64,000 bases of DNA from HXMU1420-13 sp965228545 (GTDB taxonomy: Bacteria; Bacteroidota; Rhodothermia; Balneolales; Balneolaceae): NCBI GenBank assembly GCA_965228545.1, contig OZ245822.1, positions 2,542,001 through 2,606,000 of the forward strand, given 5' to 3'. The translations under genes were made by a program, and so were the position numbers. Shown one piece after another: positions 29,977 through 39,192 of the stretch; positions within the stretch are counted from its first letter, which is position 1, and each line of letters opens with the position of its first letter. Under the pieces are notes generated by a model that was not told the origin of the DNA, searched no databases, and saw only the letters and a list, made by a program, of their open reading frames with translations.

Positions 29977-32298
29977 ATGAGATACTTTAAAATATTTGTA
30001 ATAAGCATAATTGCATTATTTAGCTTTCCTACAATTGCCTTTAGTCAACTAAATCAATGGTCGGTATATAGTTCATTTTCTACGATCAATGGCATAGCCT
30101 TATCCGATACTGAACAATACATAGCCACTAGTGGTGGTGTATTTATTGTAAACTCGGGTATAATCACCGATAAATTTACCACAGTAGACGGTTTGCATCG
30201 TTTAGATCCAATAAGTATTACGTACGATGAATTAACTAATCGTGTCTATTTAGGGTATGCCGACGGCGTAATAGATGTTTTAGATACACAAAGTCTAACG
30301 ATCAATGCGATCACAGATATTAATAGAACGGAAGGTTTTGTATCTAAACAGATCCATGTTTTAAAATTAGTTGAAAATCAACTATTCGTAGGTACAGATT
30401 TTGGTATCATTGTAATAGATAATGATGATTTACTTGTTCGATCAAGTTATTTAAAAATCGGTTCTTTTGAGCGAGGTATACCTGTTTACGACTTTGTTGA
30501 AAATGGTGATACATTGTATGTAGCAACTTCTGCAGGTATTGGAATGGTAGATCTACGCAATAATTTATTAGATCCGACGAATTGGGAAAATTTTATCTTA
30601 ACTCAAGAGGGAAATACCCGAGTAGATAAAATAGCTTCAGTAGACTCGTTGACACTAGCTATTTCCAATAACAACTTATATACCTACACGGGAAAAGAGT
30701 GGGAATCCTTTAGTGTGACTGGGATACAATCGCCGGTTGACTTAATTAGTTTAGCTTCGAGCATTGTTGCTTTAGATAATAATGATGTATCCCAAATTAA
30801 TAGTAATGGAACTAATGAGGTTATTTACACGAATCCTGATGTAAATTTACGAACAATCGAGTTCGCTGATGAACAGTTATTTTTAGGTACTTTATCGAAT
30901 GGTATGCTGGAGGTGAATTTAAGTGAAGCCTCGACTATTACTTATCTGCCTGATGGTCCATATTTAAATTTTTTTAGTGAAATTGACGTCTCACACGGTA
31001 GTTTATTAGCTACTGCTACAGATGAATTCCCTCAATCTGATCCCTTTAATCCACTTCGTGGATACTATATTTATAAAGAGCAACGATGGGAGAATTATAA
31101 CCGAAATACGCACCCCATACTAGAAGAATTCTCTTTCTCAACAGCATTTGCTGCGCATAATGGAGATAAATACTACGCAATTGGAAGTTGGGGTGATGGT
31201 TTAGTTCTTCACGAAAAAGAAAATGACGAAATTAGAGTATTCGACAATAGTAACAGCGAATTTTTAGGGATTACGGCTAACAACACTTTTGTGGTTATAT
31301 CAGGTATTGATGAGGATGCAAAAGGGAATATCTGGGCCATAAGCTTTTTATCAGATAAACCATTGAATGTGTATAGTTCTTTAGAAGATGAATGGAATCA
31401 TTTTGATTCACTGCCTATAAATGCAGACGAACTATATTTTCGTTTATTCATTGATTCAAATGACCACCTGTGGGTTCCACTTATCGATATTAATAATAAT
31501 GGTAAGGGATTACTCATTATCGACCCGGGAACTGATGCTGTTTCTGCCGTTGATGACTCGTATCGAAAACTTACAACGGGAGAAAATAGCGGAAACCTTC
31601 CTGATGATAACGTTACTGCTATTGCAGAGGATAAAGAAGGGGAAGTGTGGATTGGTACTACCCGGGGAATTGCTCGTTTTATTTTTCCCGATTTTATTGT
31701 TTCTTCGAACAACCCCAGTGAATATCGTGCGCAATGGTTAATAAATAGTGATACAGCAGCTGCTTCGAGATTTCTTCTTAGAGACGTTAATGTGGCAAGC
31801 ATTGCAGTAAATAGTGCAAATCAAAAGTGGATAGGTAGTAGGAATCAAGGGGTATGGTTACTAAATGAAGATGGAAGTGCAATTCTAAAACGTTTTACTA
31901 GAGAAAACAGCCCGTTGCTTTCCAATAATATTCAGGATATCACTATTGATAATTCATCGGGGGAAGTCTTTTTTTCAACGGATTTAGGGTTGATTAGCTA
32001 TACTGATATTGCAAAAGAACCTGTTTCTGAAATGGTGGAGTTGAAAGTGTACCCAAACCCATTTGTGTATCAAAAGCATTCACAAATCACTATCGAGAAT
32101 TTATCCGATCAAACTAAAATAAGAGTGCTAGGTGCCGATGGCTCAGTGTTTGTTGAGCTTGAAAGCAGAGGAGGGCGAACTACCTGGGATGGAAAAACAA
32201 ACGATGGTCGTATGCTATCAAGCGGTGTTTACTTCATCATAGCGATAGACGATTCAAGTAATGAAAAAGGAATTGGAAAAGTAGTTATCATTCGATGA
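29977..32298 (+). CDS. porZ: PorZ-like type IX secretion beta-propeller protein
   Basis: The product is 773 residues, about the length of PorZ (776 in Porphyromonas). A signal peptide (YFKIFVISIIALFSFPTIAF) is followed by two propeller-like halves built from repeats such as GYADGVIDVLDT, VATSAGIGMVDL and EVWIGTTRGIARF, of the two-component-regulator-propeller type. The last 85 residues are a type IX sorting/FlgD-like domain (VELKVYPNPFVY, GGRTTWDGKTNDGRMLSSGV, GKVVIIR). In Porphyromonas, PorZ sits at the surface and delivers anionic LPS to secreted cargo. The following gene, a glycosyltransferase fusion, starts only 20 bases later, which fits a glycan-linked role. PorZ versus another propeller protein with a sorting domain cannot be settled by eye. 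Confidence 0.65.
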   Translation: MRYFKIFVISIIALFSFPTIAFSQLNQWSVYSSFSTINGIALSDTEQYIATSGGVFIVNSGIITDKFTTVDGLHRLDPISITYDELTNRVYLGYADGVIDVLDTQSLTINAITDINRTEGFVSKQIHVLKLVENQLFVGTDFGIIVIDNDDLLVRSSYLKIGSFERGIPVYDFVENGDTLYVATSAGIGMVDLRNNLLDPTNWENFILTQEGNTRVDKIASVDSLTLAISNNNLYTYTGKEWESFSVTGIQSPVDLISLASSIVALDNNDVSQINSNGTNEVIYTNPDVNLRTIEFADEQLFLGTLSNGMLEVNLSEASTITYLPDGPYLNFFSEIDVSHGSLLATATDEFPQSDPFNPLRGYYIYKEQRWENYNRNTHPILEEFSFSTAFAAHNGDKYYAIGSWGDGLVLHEKENDEIRVFDNSNSEFLGITANNTFVVISGIDEDAKGNIWAISFLSDKPLNVYSSLEDEWNHFDSLPINADELYFRLFIDSNDHLWVPLIDINNNGKGLLIIDPGTDAVSAVDDSYRKLTTGENSGNLPDDNVTAIAEDKEGEVWIGTTRGIARFIFPDFIVSSNNPSEYRAQWLINSDTAAASRFLLRDVNVASIAVNSANQKWIGSRNQGVWLLNEDGSAILKRFTRENSPLLSNNIQDITIDNSSGEVFFSTDLGLISYTDIAKEPVSEMVELKVYPNPFVYQKHSQITIENLSDQTKIRVLGADGSVFVELESRGGRTTWDGKTNDGRMLSSGVYFIIAIDDSSNEKGIGKVVIIR

Positions 32299-32317
32299 CA
32301 TCCAAAATTCATAAAGA

Positions 32318-34381
32318 TTGAGTAGCTCCCAAATCGACATATCGATTGTAATTGTTAACTACAAGGTTAAAGAGTACATAGCAAACTTGCTAAACTCGAT
32401 TTATAAAGCCCAAAGGGGATTTACTCTACAAATTATTGTGGTAGATAATAATTCGGAGGATAATTCTATTGCTTATCTAAGAGAAAGATACCCGAATGTT
32501 ACATACATCGATAATCAAGAAAATGTGGGTTTTGGCAAAGCCAATAATCAAGGGTTTGAAATTGCCGAGGGAAAGTATACGCTGGTTATTAACCCCGATA
32601 CTCTAGTAAGTGAAGATACGCTGGAACATATGCTGCATTACATGGAAAACAATCCAAAATGTGGTGCCAGTGGGTGTAAAATTTTAAATCCGGATGGTAC
32701 ATACGCTCCTGAATCTAAACGGAGCGTACCTACCATAGGAACAGCTATAACTAAGGTGTTTGGTTTAAATTACTTGTTTCCTAAACACAAAATACTTGGC
32801 AGCTATTATTTAGGTTGGATAGGGGAAGATGAAATTGCAAAAATACCAGTACTTTCAGGTTGTTTCATGTTCTGGCGTACTTCAGTACTAAGAGAACTAA
32901 AGGGCTTTGATGAACGCTTTTTTATGTATGGAGAAGATATAGACTTATGTTACAGAATACAGGAAACAGAGTATCATATTGCATACGTACCTACCACTTC
33001 GATTATACATTATAAAGGAGAGAGTACCCGTAAAGGAGACTTGAGGTATGTTAAGATATTTAATAAAGCACTGTATCAATTTTTTGATAAGCACCACAGT
33101 TCAAACTACAGCTATCTTTTTCGGGCGGTAATTTTCTCGGCGATAACACTACGAGCAGTTGTGGCCTTTTTTATTAATAATCTACGTTTGATAGGATTTA
33201 TAGCCACAGATCTTTTGCTACTAAATATTTCTGTAATACTAGGTTTTTTGATTCGCTTTCAATTCTCTTTAGAGGTAATTACCAACCTGCAGAATTTAAA
33301 GCATTTATGGATCAATGTACTGGCTTCGATCTTGTATGTAGCCATAGGAAGTGCTATTGATTTATTCCGTTCCCAAATTAGCTCCATCTCAAATCAACTA
33401 AAAGCAGTTGTAGGGAGTTTTTTAGCTGTAGTTGTAATCACATTCTTTGTGCGAGATTTGGCTTTTTCTCGCCTAGCACTCTTGTATGGTTTAGCAATTT
33501 CTATAGTGATGATGATCGGCGTTCGCCTGGTCCAAATAAATTTTTCAAAATCAACAACAAAGGTAACCGGGCGAATAAAGCGATCTAAACTATTGTTGGT
33601 TGGTAACTATTCTGAAACCGAGCCATTAAAAAAACAGATTTACGCTCATCCCGATTGGAATTACGAAGTAGTAGGATTAATTGGGATTGATGAGCAACAT
33701 CAGGAGCAGGTTGGGGTATTACCCCAATTGCTAGACTACGTTCGGGCTTACAAAGCAGATCAGGTTTTTTTTCTGTTGAAATCCCTCTCATACAAATCCA
33801 TGTTAGAACAATTGTCGATGCTTCAACACGAGCGTGTGATTGTAAAGCTGATACCGGATTCAATGGATTTTATTCTGGGAAAATCTAATGTAGAATATCT
33901 CGAAAAGATTCCGCTGATTGATGTGGGATTAGAATACTCGAAAGGGATTAACCAGTGGATGAAAAAAGGGGTGGAGACATTAATTGCTTTAGTAAGTGTG
34001 ATTGTTTTAACTCCGCTGGCTTTGCCGGCTATTCTGTTTACCAAAGCAAAAGCACGTAGAATAGGTGGTGTAGTATTATACGATTCGGTTACAACTCATA
34101 AATGGAAGAACAGGTTCTTACTGCTTTGGAACGTGTTGGTAGGGAACCTTCATATCGTGGGGGCGCCATTATCCGATAAAAAAAGTAATTCGTTAAACTA
34201 CAAAAAAGGTGTAACTGGCTTAAGGCAAATCAATGAAGCGAGAATAAGTGATGAGGAGGATGCCAGAAACTATGAGCTTTATTACTTACAGCATTATTCT
34301 ATTTGGACGGACTTCGATATTCTCATGAAGTCTATACTCAGCGGTTTTTCACCCCTTAGGTACATCGAAGAACACAATTAG
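32318..34381 (+). CDS. GT2 glycosyltransferase fused to a degenerate sugar-phosphate transferase
   Basis: A 687-residue fusion. Residues 1-260 are a rhamnosyltransferase-like GT2 domain (SIVIVNYKVKEYI, IIVVDNNSEDN, LVINPDTLVS, FFMYGEDIDLCYR). From about 275 to 400 are four or five membrane helices, then a CoA-binding-like domain (KLLLVGNYSETEPLKKQI) and a C-terminal part aligned with polyprenyl-phosphate sugar-1-phosphate transferases (LIALVSVIVLTPLALPAILF, GNLHIVGAPLS, GVTGLRQINEARIS). That part lacks KFRTM, the catalytic Asp-Glu (RLDE) and GPRPE motifs that are all intact in the neighbouring transferase at 35.6 kb, so it is probably non-catalytic. Start TTG 32318, since TAA lies in frame just upstream. 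It is in an operon with porZ (20-base gap) and converges with tgt (2 bases). Confidence 0.85.
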   Translation: MSSSQIDISIVIVNYKVKEYIANLLNSIYKAQRGFTLQIIVVDNNSEDNSIAYLRERYPNVTYIDNQENVGFGKANNQGFEIAEGKYTLVINPDTLVSEDTLEHMLHYMENNPKCGASGCKILNPDGTYAPESKRSVPTIGTAITKVFGLNYLFPKHKILGSYYLGWIGEDEIAKIPVLSGCFMFWRTSVLRELKGFDERFFMYGEDIDLCYRIQETEYHIAYVPTTSIIHYKGESTRKGDLRYVKIFNKALYQFFDKHHSSNYSYLFRAVIFSAITLRAVVAFFINNLRLIGFIATDLLLLNISVILGFLIRFQFSLEVITNLQNLKHLWINVLASILYVAIGSAIDLFRSQISSISNQLKAVVGSFLAVVVITFFVRDLAFSRLALLYGLAISIVMMIGVRLVQINFSKSTTKVTGRIKRSKLLLVGNYSETEPLKKQIYAHPDWNYEVVGLIGIDEQHQEQVGVLPQLLDYVRAYKADQVFFLLKSLSYKSMLEQLSMLQHERVIVKLIPDSMDFILGKSNVEYLEKIPLIDVGLEYSKGINQWMKKGVETLIALVSVIVLTPLALPAILFTKAKARRIGGVVLYDSVTTHKWKNRFLLLWNVLVGNLHIVGAPLSDKKSNSLNYKKGVTGLRQINEARISDEEDARNYELYYLQHYSIWTDFDILMKSILSGFSPLRYIEEHN

Positions 34382-34383
34382 GC

Positions 34384-35511
34384 CTAAACCTTGCTTTCTA
34401 ATTGCTCAACCATACCAGGATACCAATCAGCAAAAGTATCGTTTTTTAAACGAGTACGCACTTCTTCCATCAGCCATAAATAAAAAGTAAGATTATGCAG
34501 GGATGCCAGTGTAAGACCAAAGATTTCATCATTCTTGATTAAGTGATGGATATAAGCCATAGTGTATTTCGAACACAAATCGGAAGGAAATGCTTCATCA
34601 AACAGCGCATGATGTGTTTTCCACTTAGCATTTCGCAGATTCACTTTTCCATGGCGGGTAAAAATCATCCCATTGCGCGCATTTCGGGTGGGCATAACAC
34701 AATCAAACATGTCAATTCCTCGGGCAACGCATTCCAGTAAGTTTGCCGGTGTGCCAACTCCCATTAAGTACCGGGCTTTTTCTTGCGGGAGAAAGTCGGT
34801 ATTTAAATCAGCCATTTCATACATCAACGGAATAGGTTCTCCAACGCTTAGCCCACCAATGGCAATTCCTTCAAAATCCATTTCGGCCATAAATTCAGAA
34901 CTTGCCTTACGTAAATCATTAAAAGTACCCCCTTGAACAATGCCAAATTGATGCTGTCGATGCCCATACAGGCCTTCGGTATTAAGAAAATGTGTTCTTC
35001 CTCTTTTAGCCCATCGGTGGGTTAATTCCATCGAGTTTTTTGCGTACTCGTACGTACAGGGATAGGGTGGGCATTCATCAAGAATCATCATAATATCAGA
35101 GCCCAAGACGCGCTGGGTATCTACAACATTCTCTGGTGTAAACCAATGCGTAGATCCATCAATATGGCTTTTAAATTTAGCGCCTTCTTCTTCAAGTTTG
35201 CGATTATCAGCCAATGAGAAAATCTGATATCCTCCTGAATCGGTTAAAATCGGCCGATCCCAATTCATAAAAGCGTGTAATCCACCAGCTTCTTGCATAA
35301 TAGAATTACCCGGGCGCAGATAAAGGTGATAGGTATTACCCAAAATTATCTGAGCTTTAATATCCTCAATTAATTGTGTTTGAGATACTGCTTTTACGGT
35401 AGCTAAAGTGCCAACAGGCATAAAAATGGGGGTTTCAATCTCACCATGATCCGTTTTAAGTGTGCCTAATCGGGCTTTAGTTGAAACGCAGTTTTGCTTG
35501 AGAGTATACAA
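34384..35511 (-). CDS. tgt: tRNA-guanine transglycosylase (queuosine pathway)
   Basis: Exchanges guanine-34 of GUN-anticodon tRNAs for a 7-deazaguanine base. The 375-residue length is normal. Catalytic and substrate motifs are intact: ILTDSGGYQIFSL, GIVQGGTFNDLR, IAIGGLSVGEP and GIDMFDCVMPTRNARNG. The zinc site is odd: where E. coli has three Cys ligands, this protein has Phe308, Ser310 and Cys313, keeping only the third Cys, plus His339 (SLHNL). Loss of zinc Cys residues is, to my knowledge, seen in related Bacteroidota enzymes, so the protein is probably functional. It is divergent from the sugar-transferase gene and may use precursor imported by YhhQ. Confidence 0.95.
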   Translation of the reverse strand: MYTLKQNCVSTKARLGTLKTDHGEIETPIFMPVGTLATVKAVSQTQLIEDIKAQIILGNTYHLYLRPGNSIMQEAGGLHAFMNWDRPILTDSGGYQIFSLADNRKLEEEGAKFKSHIDGSTHWFTPENVVDTQRVLGSDIMMILDECPPYPCTYEYAKNSMELTHRWAKRGRTHFLNTEGLYGHRQHQFGIVQGGTFNDLRKASSEFMAEMDFEGIAIGGLSVGEPIPLMYEMADLNTDFLPQEKARYLMGVGTPANLLECVARGIDMFDCVMPTRNARNGMIFTRHGKVNLRNAKWKTHHALFDEAFPSDLCSKYTMAYIHHLIKNDEIFGLTLASLHNLTFYLWLMEEVRTRLKNDTFADWYPGMVEQLESKV

Positions 35512-35594
35512 ATGAAGTTCTTTTCTTGGTTATGTAGCCTTTATAAAAATGCTTATTTTCTCGACTTGGAATTTAATGATTCAAAAGGAATTTC

Positions 35595-37004
35595 TTGAGC
35601 AGCATTAAGCGATATAGGGAAGTAATCTTTACCAGCGTAATGGACTATCTGATAGTTCTTGCAGGTTGGTTCGTCTTCCATTACAATTTTACCGACTCAA
35701 TAAATGAGATTTTAAGAGCATATAATACCAATTTTGCTAGTGTTGGTATTCTCTTAAGCTTCTATTGGGTGTTGATGTTTGTAATAACTGGATTATACAA
35801 AAAACTGTATCTGGTTTCCCGTTTGGATGAATTCTTTAAAGTGTTGAAGTCAACCGCACTTGGCTCGCTGATTCTATATTTCTTGCTCGATATCAGTTCG
35901 AATGAAGCATTTGAGAAAGTAAAAATTCTGGTGCTACTTTATTGGGGGTTCACCTTTAGCATAAGCGCACTAAATCGATTTGTAATTCGCACGGTACAGC
36001 GTTTTTACGCACGCCGTGGCAAAGGTTTACACCGTACAGTTATTATTGGTACAGGCTACAATGCGAAAGTTGCTTACGACGATTTGATGAGAAACCGAAC
36101 ATTAGGGATGGACGTGATGGGCTACGTTCAGGTGAATGGTAAATCGCCGGATGCAGGAACAGGAATCGAGCCAAATCAGGTGATAGGTCATTTAGATGAT
36201 ATTGATGAAATTATTAATCAAAACCAGATCCAAGACGTACTGGTAGCCATCGAGCCGGATAGAAGGGGCGAATTAGTTGAGGTGATTTCGAAAGTTGATA
36301 AACCCGATATTACGCTCAAATTGCTCCCTGATTTCTACCAGCTTGTGAGTGGTCTAAATAAAACGAATCAGATTTTTGGGCTCCCTTTTATCGAGATATC
36401 GCCACAGCCTATGCCACTTTGGGAAAGAGCAATCAAGCGTTTGATGGATATTTTGGTTTCAATTATCGTATTAATTGTAGGCGCACCCGTATTTGTTATT
36501 ATCTCCATCATTATAAAAATTAATTCTAAAGGGCCGGTAATTTACGCTCAGGAGCGCGTAGGCAGGAAAGGTAAAACCTTTACTATGTACAAGTTTCGTA
36601 CCATGCATCTAAATGCAGAGGCGAAATCAGGACCTATGTGGGCTACCGAAAATGATCCGCGTGTAACTAAAGTTGGGTACTGGTTGCGCAAACTTCGTTT
36701 AGATGAAATTCCTCAGTTATTTAATGTGCTAACGGGTTCTATGAGCTTGGTTGGTCCACGCCCAGAGCGTCCTCATTTTGTAGATCAATTTAAAATTCAA
36801 ATACCTCTTTACACACGCAGACTTCGAGTACGCCCTGGCATAACTGGCTGGGCTCAAGTAAAGTGGAAATACGATGAATCGCTGGCCGACGTAAAAGAAA
36901 AAACGAAATACGATCTGTATTATGTAGAGAATATTTCACTAATGATGGATTTGAAGATATTGATCAATACCTTACTCACAATGATAAAAGGGAAGGGACA
37001 ATAG
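35595..37004 (+). CDS. Polyprenyl-phosphate sugar-1-phosphate transferase (WcaJ/WbaP type)
   Basis: A 469-residue membrane enzyme that starts a glycan chain by moving a sugar-1-phosphate from a nucleotide sugar to the lipid carrier. There are four N-terminal helices, a CoA-binding-like Rossmann domain (HRTVIIGTGYNAKVAYDDLM), a re-entrant helix (RLMDILVSIIVLIVGAPVFV) and the catalytic domain with all signatures: ERVGRKGKTFTMYKFRTM, LRLDEIPQL (catalytic Asp-Glu), GSMSLVGPRPERP and RPGITGWAQV. Start TTG 35595, with AAAGGA 5 bases upstream. The next gene begins directly after the stop (GTG at 37005), so the two are coupled. The donor sugar is unknown. Confidence 0.93.
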   Translation: MSSIKRYREVIFTSVMDYLIVLAGWFVFHYNFTDSINEILRAYNTNFASVGILLSFYWVLMFVITGLYKKLYLVSRLDEFFKVLKSTALGSLILYFLLDISSNEAFEKVKILVLLYWGFTFSISALNRFVIRTVQRFYARRGKGLHRTVIIGTGYNAKVAYDDLMRNRTLGMDVMGYVQVNGKSPDAGTGIEPNQVIGHLDDIDEIINQNQIQDVLVAIEPDRRGELVEVISKVDKPDITLKLLPDFYQLVSGLNKTNQIFGLPFIEISPQPMPLWERAIKRLMDILVSIIVLIVGAPVFVIISIIIKINSKGPVIYAQERVGRKGKTFTMYKFRTMHLNAEAKSGPMWATENDPRVTKVGYWLRKLRLDEIPQLFNVLTGSMSLVGPRPERPHFVDQFKIQIPLYTRRLRVRPGITGWAQVKWKYDESLADVKEKTKYDLYYVENISLMMDLKILINTLLTMIKGKGQ

Positions 37005-37733
37005 GTGAAAGATAGAGCCCTGGTAATTATTCCTACTTACAACGAAGCCGGCAACATTCGCCGAATGATTGATACATTAATAGGGCTAAAAACGGAGCTT
37101 GATATCCTAGTGGTTGACGATGGTTCTCCGGATGGTACGGCTCAAATTGTGAGCGATCTTCGGGTGATTTATCCCGGGCGAATTCATCTGATTAAACGCG
37201 AAGCTAAGCAAGGATTGGGTACGGCGTATATCGCAGGATTTAAATACGGATTATCTCATGGATATGGATATCTGTGCGAAATGGATGCCGATTTTTCGCA
37301 CGATCCAAATGATATTCCACGCCTTATTCAAGAGGTAAAGTCGGGATCGGCAGATATCGCCATCGGTTCGAGATACTGTAATGGTATTAGTATTATCAAC
37401 TGGCCACTTAGCCGACTTATTCTTTCCTATGGGGCAAATATTTACGCCCGATCGATTACCGGGTTGCCCATTTTTGATACAACCGCAGGATTTAAATGCA
37501 TTCATCGTAATGTAATTGAAAATATTTCGCTCAATAATATTCGCTCAAATGGATATGCGTTTCAAATCGAATTGCACTTCAGAGCATGGAAAGCAGGTTT
37601 TAAGTTAAAGGAAGTGTCTATTATCTTTAGAGAGCGCGAAGAAGGAGTATCGAAAATGTCGAAGAAGATTGTGCGCGAAGCAATGTGGCGAGTTTGGGCG
37701 TTAAAAGTTCGCAGTATTTTTGGCGCGTTATAA
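37005..37733 (+). CDS. Polyprenol-phosphate mannose synthase-like GT2
   Basis: A 242-residue GT2 enzyme of the dolichol-phosphate-mannose synthase type, which loads a sugar onto a polyprenyl phosphate carrier. Motifs: VIIPTYNEAGNIRRMIDTL, ILVVDDGSPDGTAQI, the metal-binding CEMDADFSHDPNDIP and the C-terminal acceptor-site IIFREREEGVSKMSKKIV. It lacks the C-terminal membrane helices present in some bacterial relatives, so it is a peripheral, cytoplasmic enzyme. GTG start at 37005, abutting the stop of the sugar-phosphate transferase. The sugar could be mannose or another hexose. It is followed 56 bases later by accA, which may be read from the same transcript. Confidence 0.92.
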   Translation: MKDRALVIIPTYNEAGNIRRMIDTLIGLKTELDILVVDDGSPDGTAQIVSDLRVIYPGRIHLIKREAKQGLGTAYIAGFKYGLSHGYGYLCEMDADFSHDPNDIPRLIQEVKSGSADIAIGSRYCNGISIINWPLSRLILSYGANIYARSITGLPIFDTTAGFKCIHRNVIENISLNNIRSNGYAFQIELHFRAWKAGFKLKEVSIIFREREEGVSKMSKKIVREAMWRVWALKVRSIFGAL

Positions 37734-37789
37734 CACAACAAAGTAATTAAAACGAATTAGAGACCGCTCTAAACAGTAGCAGAAACATC

Positions 37790-38743
37790 ATGCAATATCT
37801 AGATTTTGAACAACCGATTGCAGATCTCGAAAAGAAGATCGAAGAACTGGAAAACCTATCCACAGCAAGCGACGGTGTACTGAACAAAGAAGTAGAGAGC
37901 CTGCGAAGAAAAGTTGATAAACTTAGAGATAGTATTTTTTCAAACTTAACTCGATGGCAACGAGTGCAATTAGCTCGCCATCCTGACCGACCATACACAC
38001 TCGATTATATCGAGTTAATGACCGACGAGTTTGTCGAATTACATGGCGATCGTTATCACTCTGATGATAAAGCTTGCGTGGGTGGAATGGCTAAAATGGA
38101 TGGCCAAACCGTAATGATTATTGGTCAACAAAAAGGGCGAGATACCGCAAGTCGACAATACCGTAATTTTGGTATGATGAATCCCGAAGGCTATCGCAAA
38201 GCTTATCGATTGATGAAACTTGCAGAGAAATTCAATATCCCTGTAATAACGCTACTAGATACACCTGGTGCATTTCCGGGCTTAGAAGCCGAGGAACGAG
38301 GGCAGGCCGAGGCAATTGCTAAAAACCTGAAGTTAATGGCAGTGCTTAAAGTGCCAATTGTAACCATCGTAATTGGTGAAGGAGCTAGTGGCGGAGCGCT
38401 TGGAATCGGTATGGGTAACGAAGTATACATGATGGAAAATACATGGTACTCGGTAATCTCTCCCGAATCTTGTTCATCCATTCTTTGGAAAACCTGGGAT
38501 TATAAAGAGCAAGCAGCTTCTGTTCTTAAATTAACAGCGCCCGATCTTGTTGAACTGAAAGTGATTGATGGGGTGATTAAAGAGCCTACTTCCGGTGCGC
38601 ATCGAAATTACGAAGCTGCCGCTAAAGCAGTAAAAGATCAGATCCAAAAAAGCCTGAAGAAACTTTCGAAAATGAAACCCGAAAAGCTGGTAGAGCAACG
38701 CATCAAAAAGTACTCGGCCATGGGTTCCTTCAAAAAGGCCTAA
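37790..38743 (+). CDS. accA: Acetyl-CoA carboxylase carboxyltransferase, alpha subunit
   Basis: Makes malonyl-CoA for fatty acid synthesis together with AccD, BCC and biotin carboxylase. The 317 residues show the standard form: an N-terminal helical segment (DFEQPIADLEKKIEELENL), RHPDRPYTLDYIELMTDEF, GGMAKMDGQTVMIIGQQKGR, the crotonase-fold LLDTPGAFPGLEAEERGQAE and the oxyanion-type GEGASGGALGIGMGNEVYMM. No lesion. AccD is not in the window. The thioesterase gene starts 1 base after the stop, opening a run of seven tightly packed lipid and membrane genes. Confidence 0.97.
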   Translation: MQYLDFEQPIADLEKKIEELENLSTASDGVLNKEVESLRRKVDKLRDSIFSNLTRWQRVQLARHPDRPYTLDYIELMTDEFVELHGDRYHSDDKACVGGMAKMDGQTVMIIGQQKGRDTASRQYRNFGMMNPEGYRKAYRLMKLAEKFNIPVITLLDTPGAFPGLEAEERGQAEAIAKNLKLMAVLKVPIVTIVIGEGASGGALGIGMGNEVYMMENTWYSVISPESCSSILWKTWDYKEQAASVLKLTAPDLVELKVIDGVIKEPTSGAHRNYEAAAKAVKDQIQKSLKKLSKMKPEKLVEQRIKKYSAMGSFKKA

Positions 38744-38744
38744 A

Positions 38745-39185
38745 ATGATTTCTTTTCCCGATTCAGACCCACTTATCGAGTTTTCCTATCCACTTAGAAG
38801 CAGATATGGAGAAACAGATAAAATGGGAGTGGTGTATCATGGTCACTTTCTTAATTACTTTGAAGTGGCCAGAACCGAAATGATTCGATCTTATGGAATC
38901 ACTTATAAGGATATGGAAGATGATGGAATCATGTTGCCGGTTATTGACGCTGAACTATCGTTCAAAAACCCTGTGCAATACGATGAACCCGTGCACATAA
39001 ATGTTCTGATATATGATAAACCGGGAATTCGATTAATCACCTACTACAAAGTGATTTCTCAGATCACCCAAAAAGAATGTGTGTTGGGGAAAGTAACGCT
39101 ATGTTTTATGAGCGCGGAAAGCCGCCGACCTATTCGTGCACCTCAGTATTTTCTCGACAAAATGAACCAGGCAATCGTTAAGTAG
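38745..39185 (+). CDS. Acyl-CoA thioesterase, YbgC/4-hydroxybenzoyl-CoA type
   Basis: A 146-residue hot-dog-fold thioesterase, likely hydrolysing short-chain acyl-CoA or acyl-ACP in the cytoplasm. Signature GETDKMGVVYHGHFLNYFEV leading to ARTEMIRSYG, with the usual Tyr-His-x-x-Tyr/Phe set. The neighbouring accA and the later cdsA support a lipid role, but YbgC in other species lies in tol-pal operons, which is not the case here. Start codon one base after the accA stop, so it is probably translationally coupled. Confidence 0.88.
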   Translation: MISFPDSDPLIEFSYPLRSRYGETDKMGVVYHGHFLNYFEVARTEMIRSYGITYKDMEDDGIMLPVIDAELSFKNPVQYDEPVHINVLIYDKPGIRLITYYKVISQITQKECVLGKVTLCFMSAESRRPIRAPQYFLDKMNQAIVK

Positions 39186-39192
39186 CCAGCTA

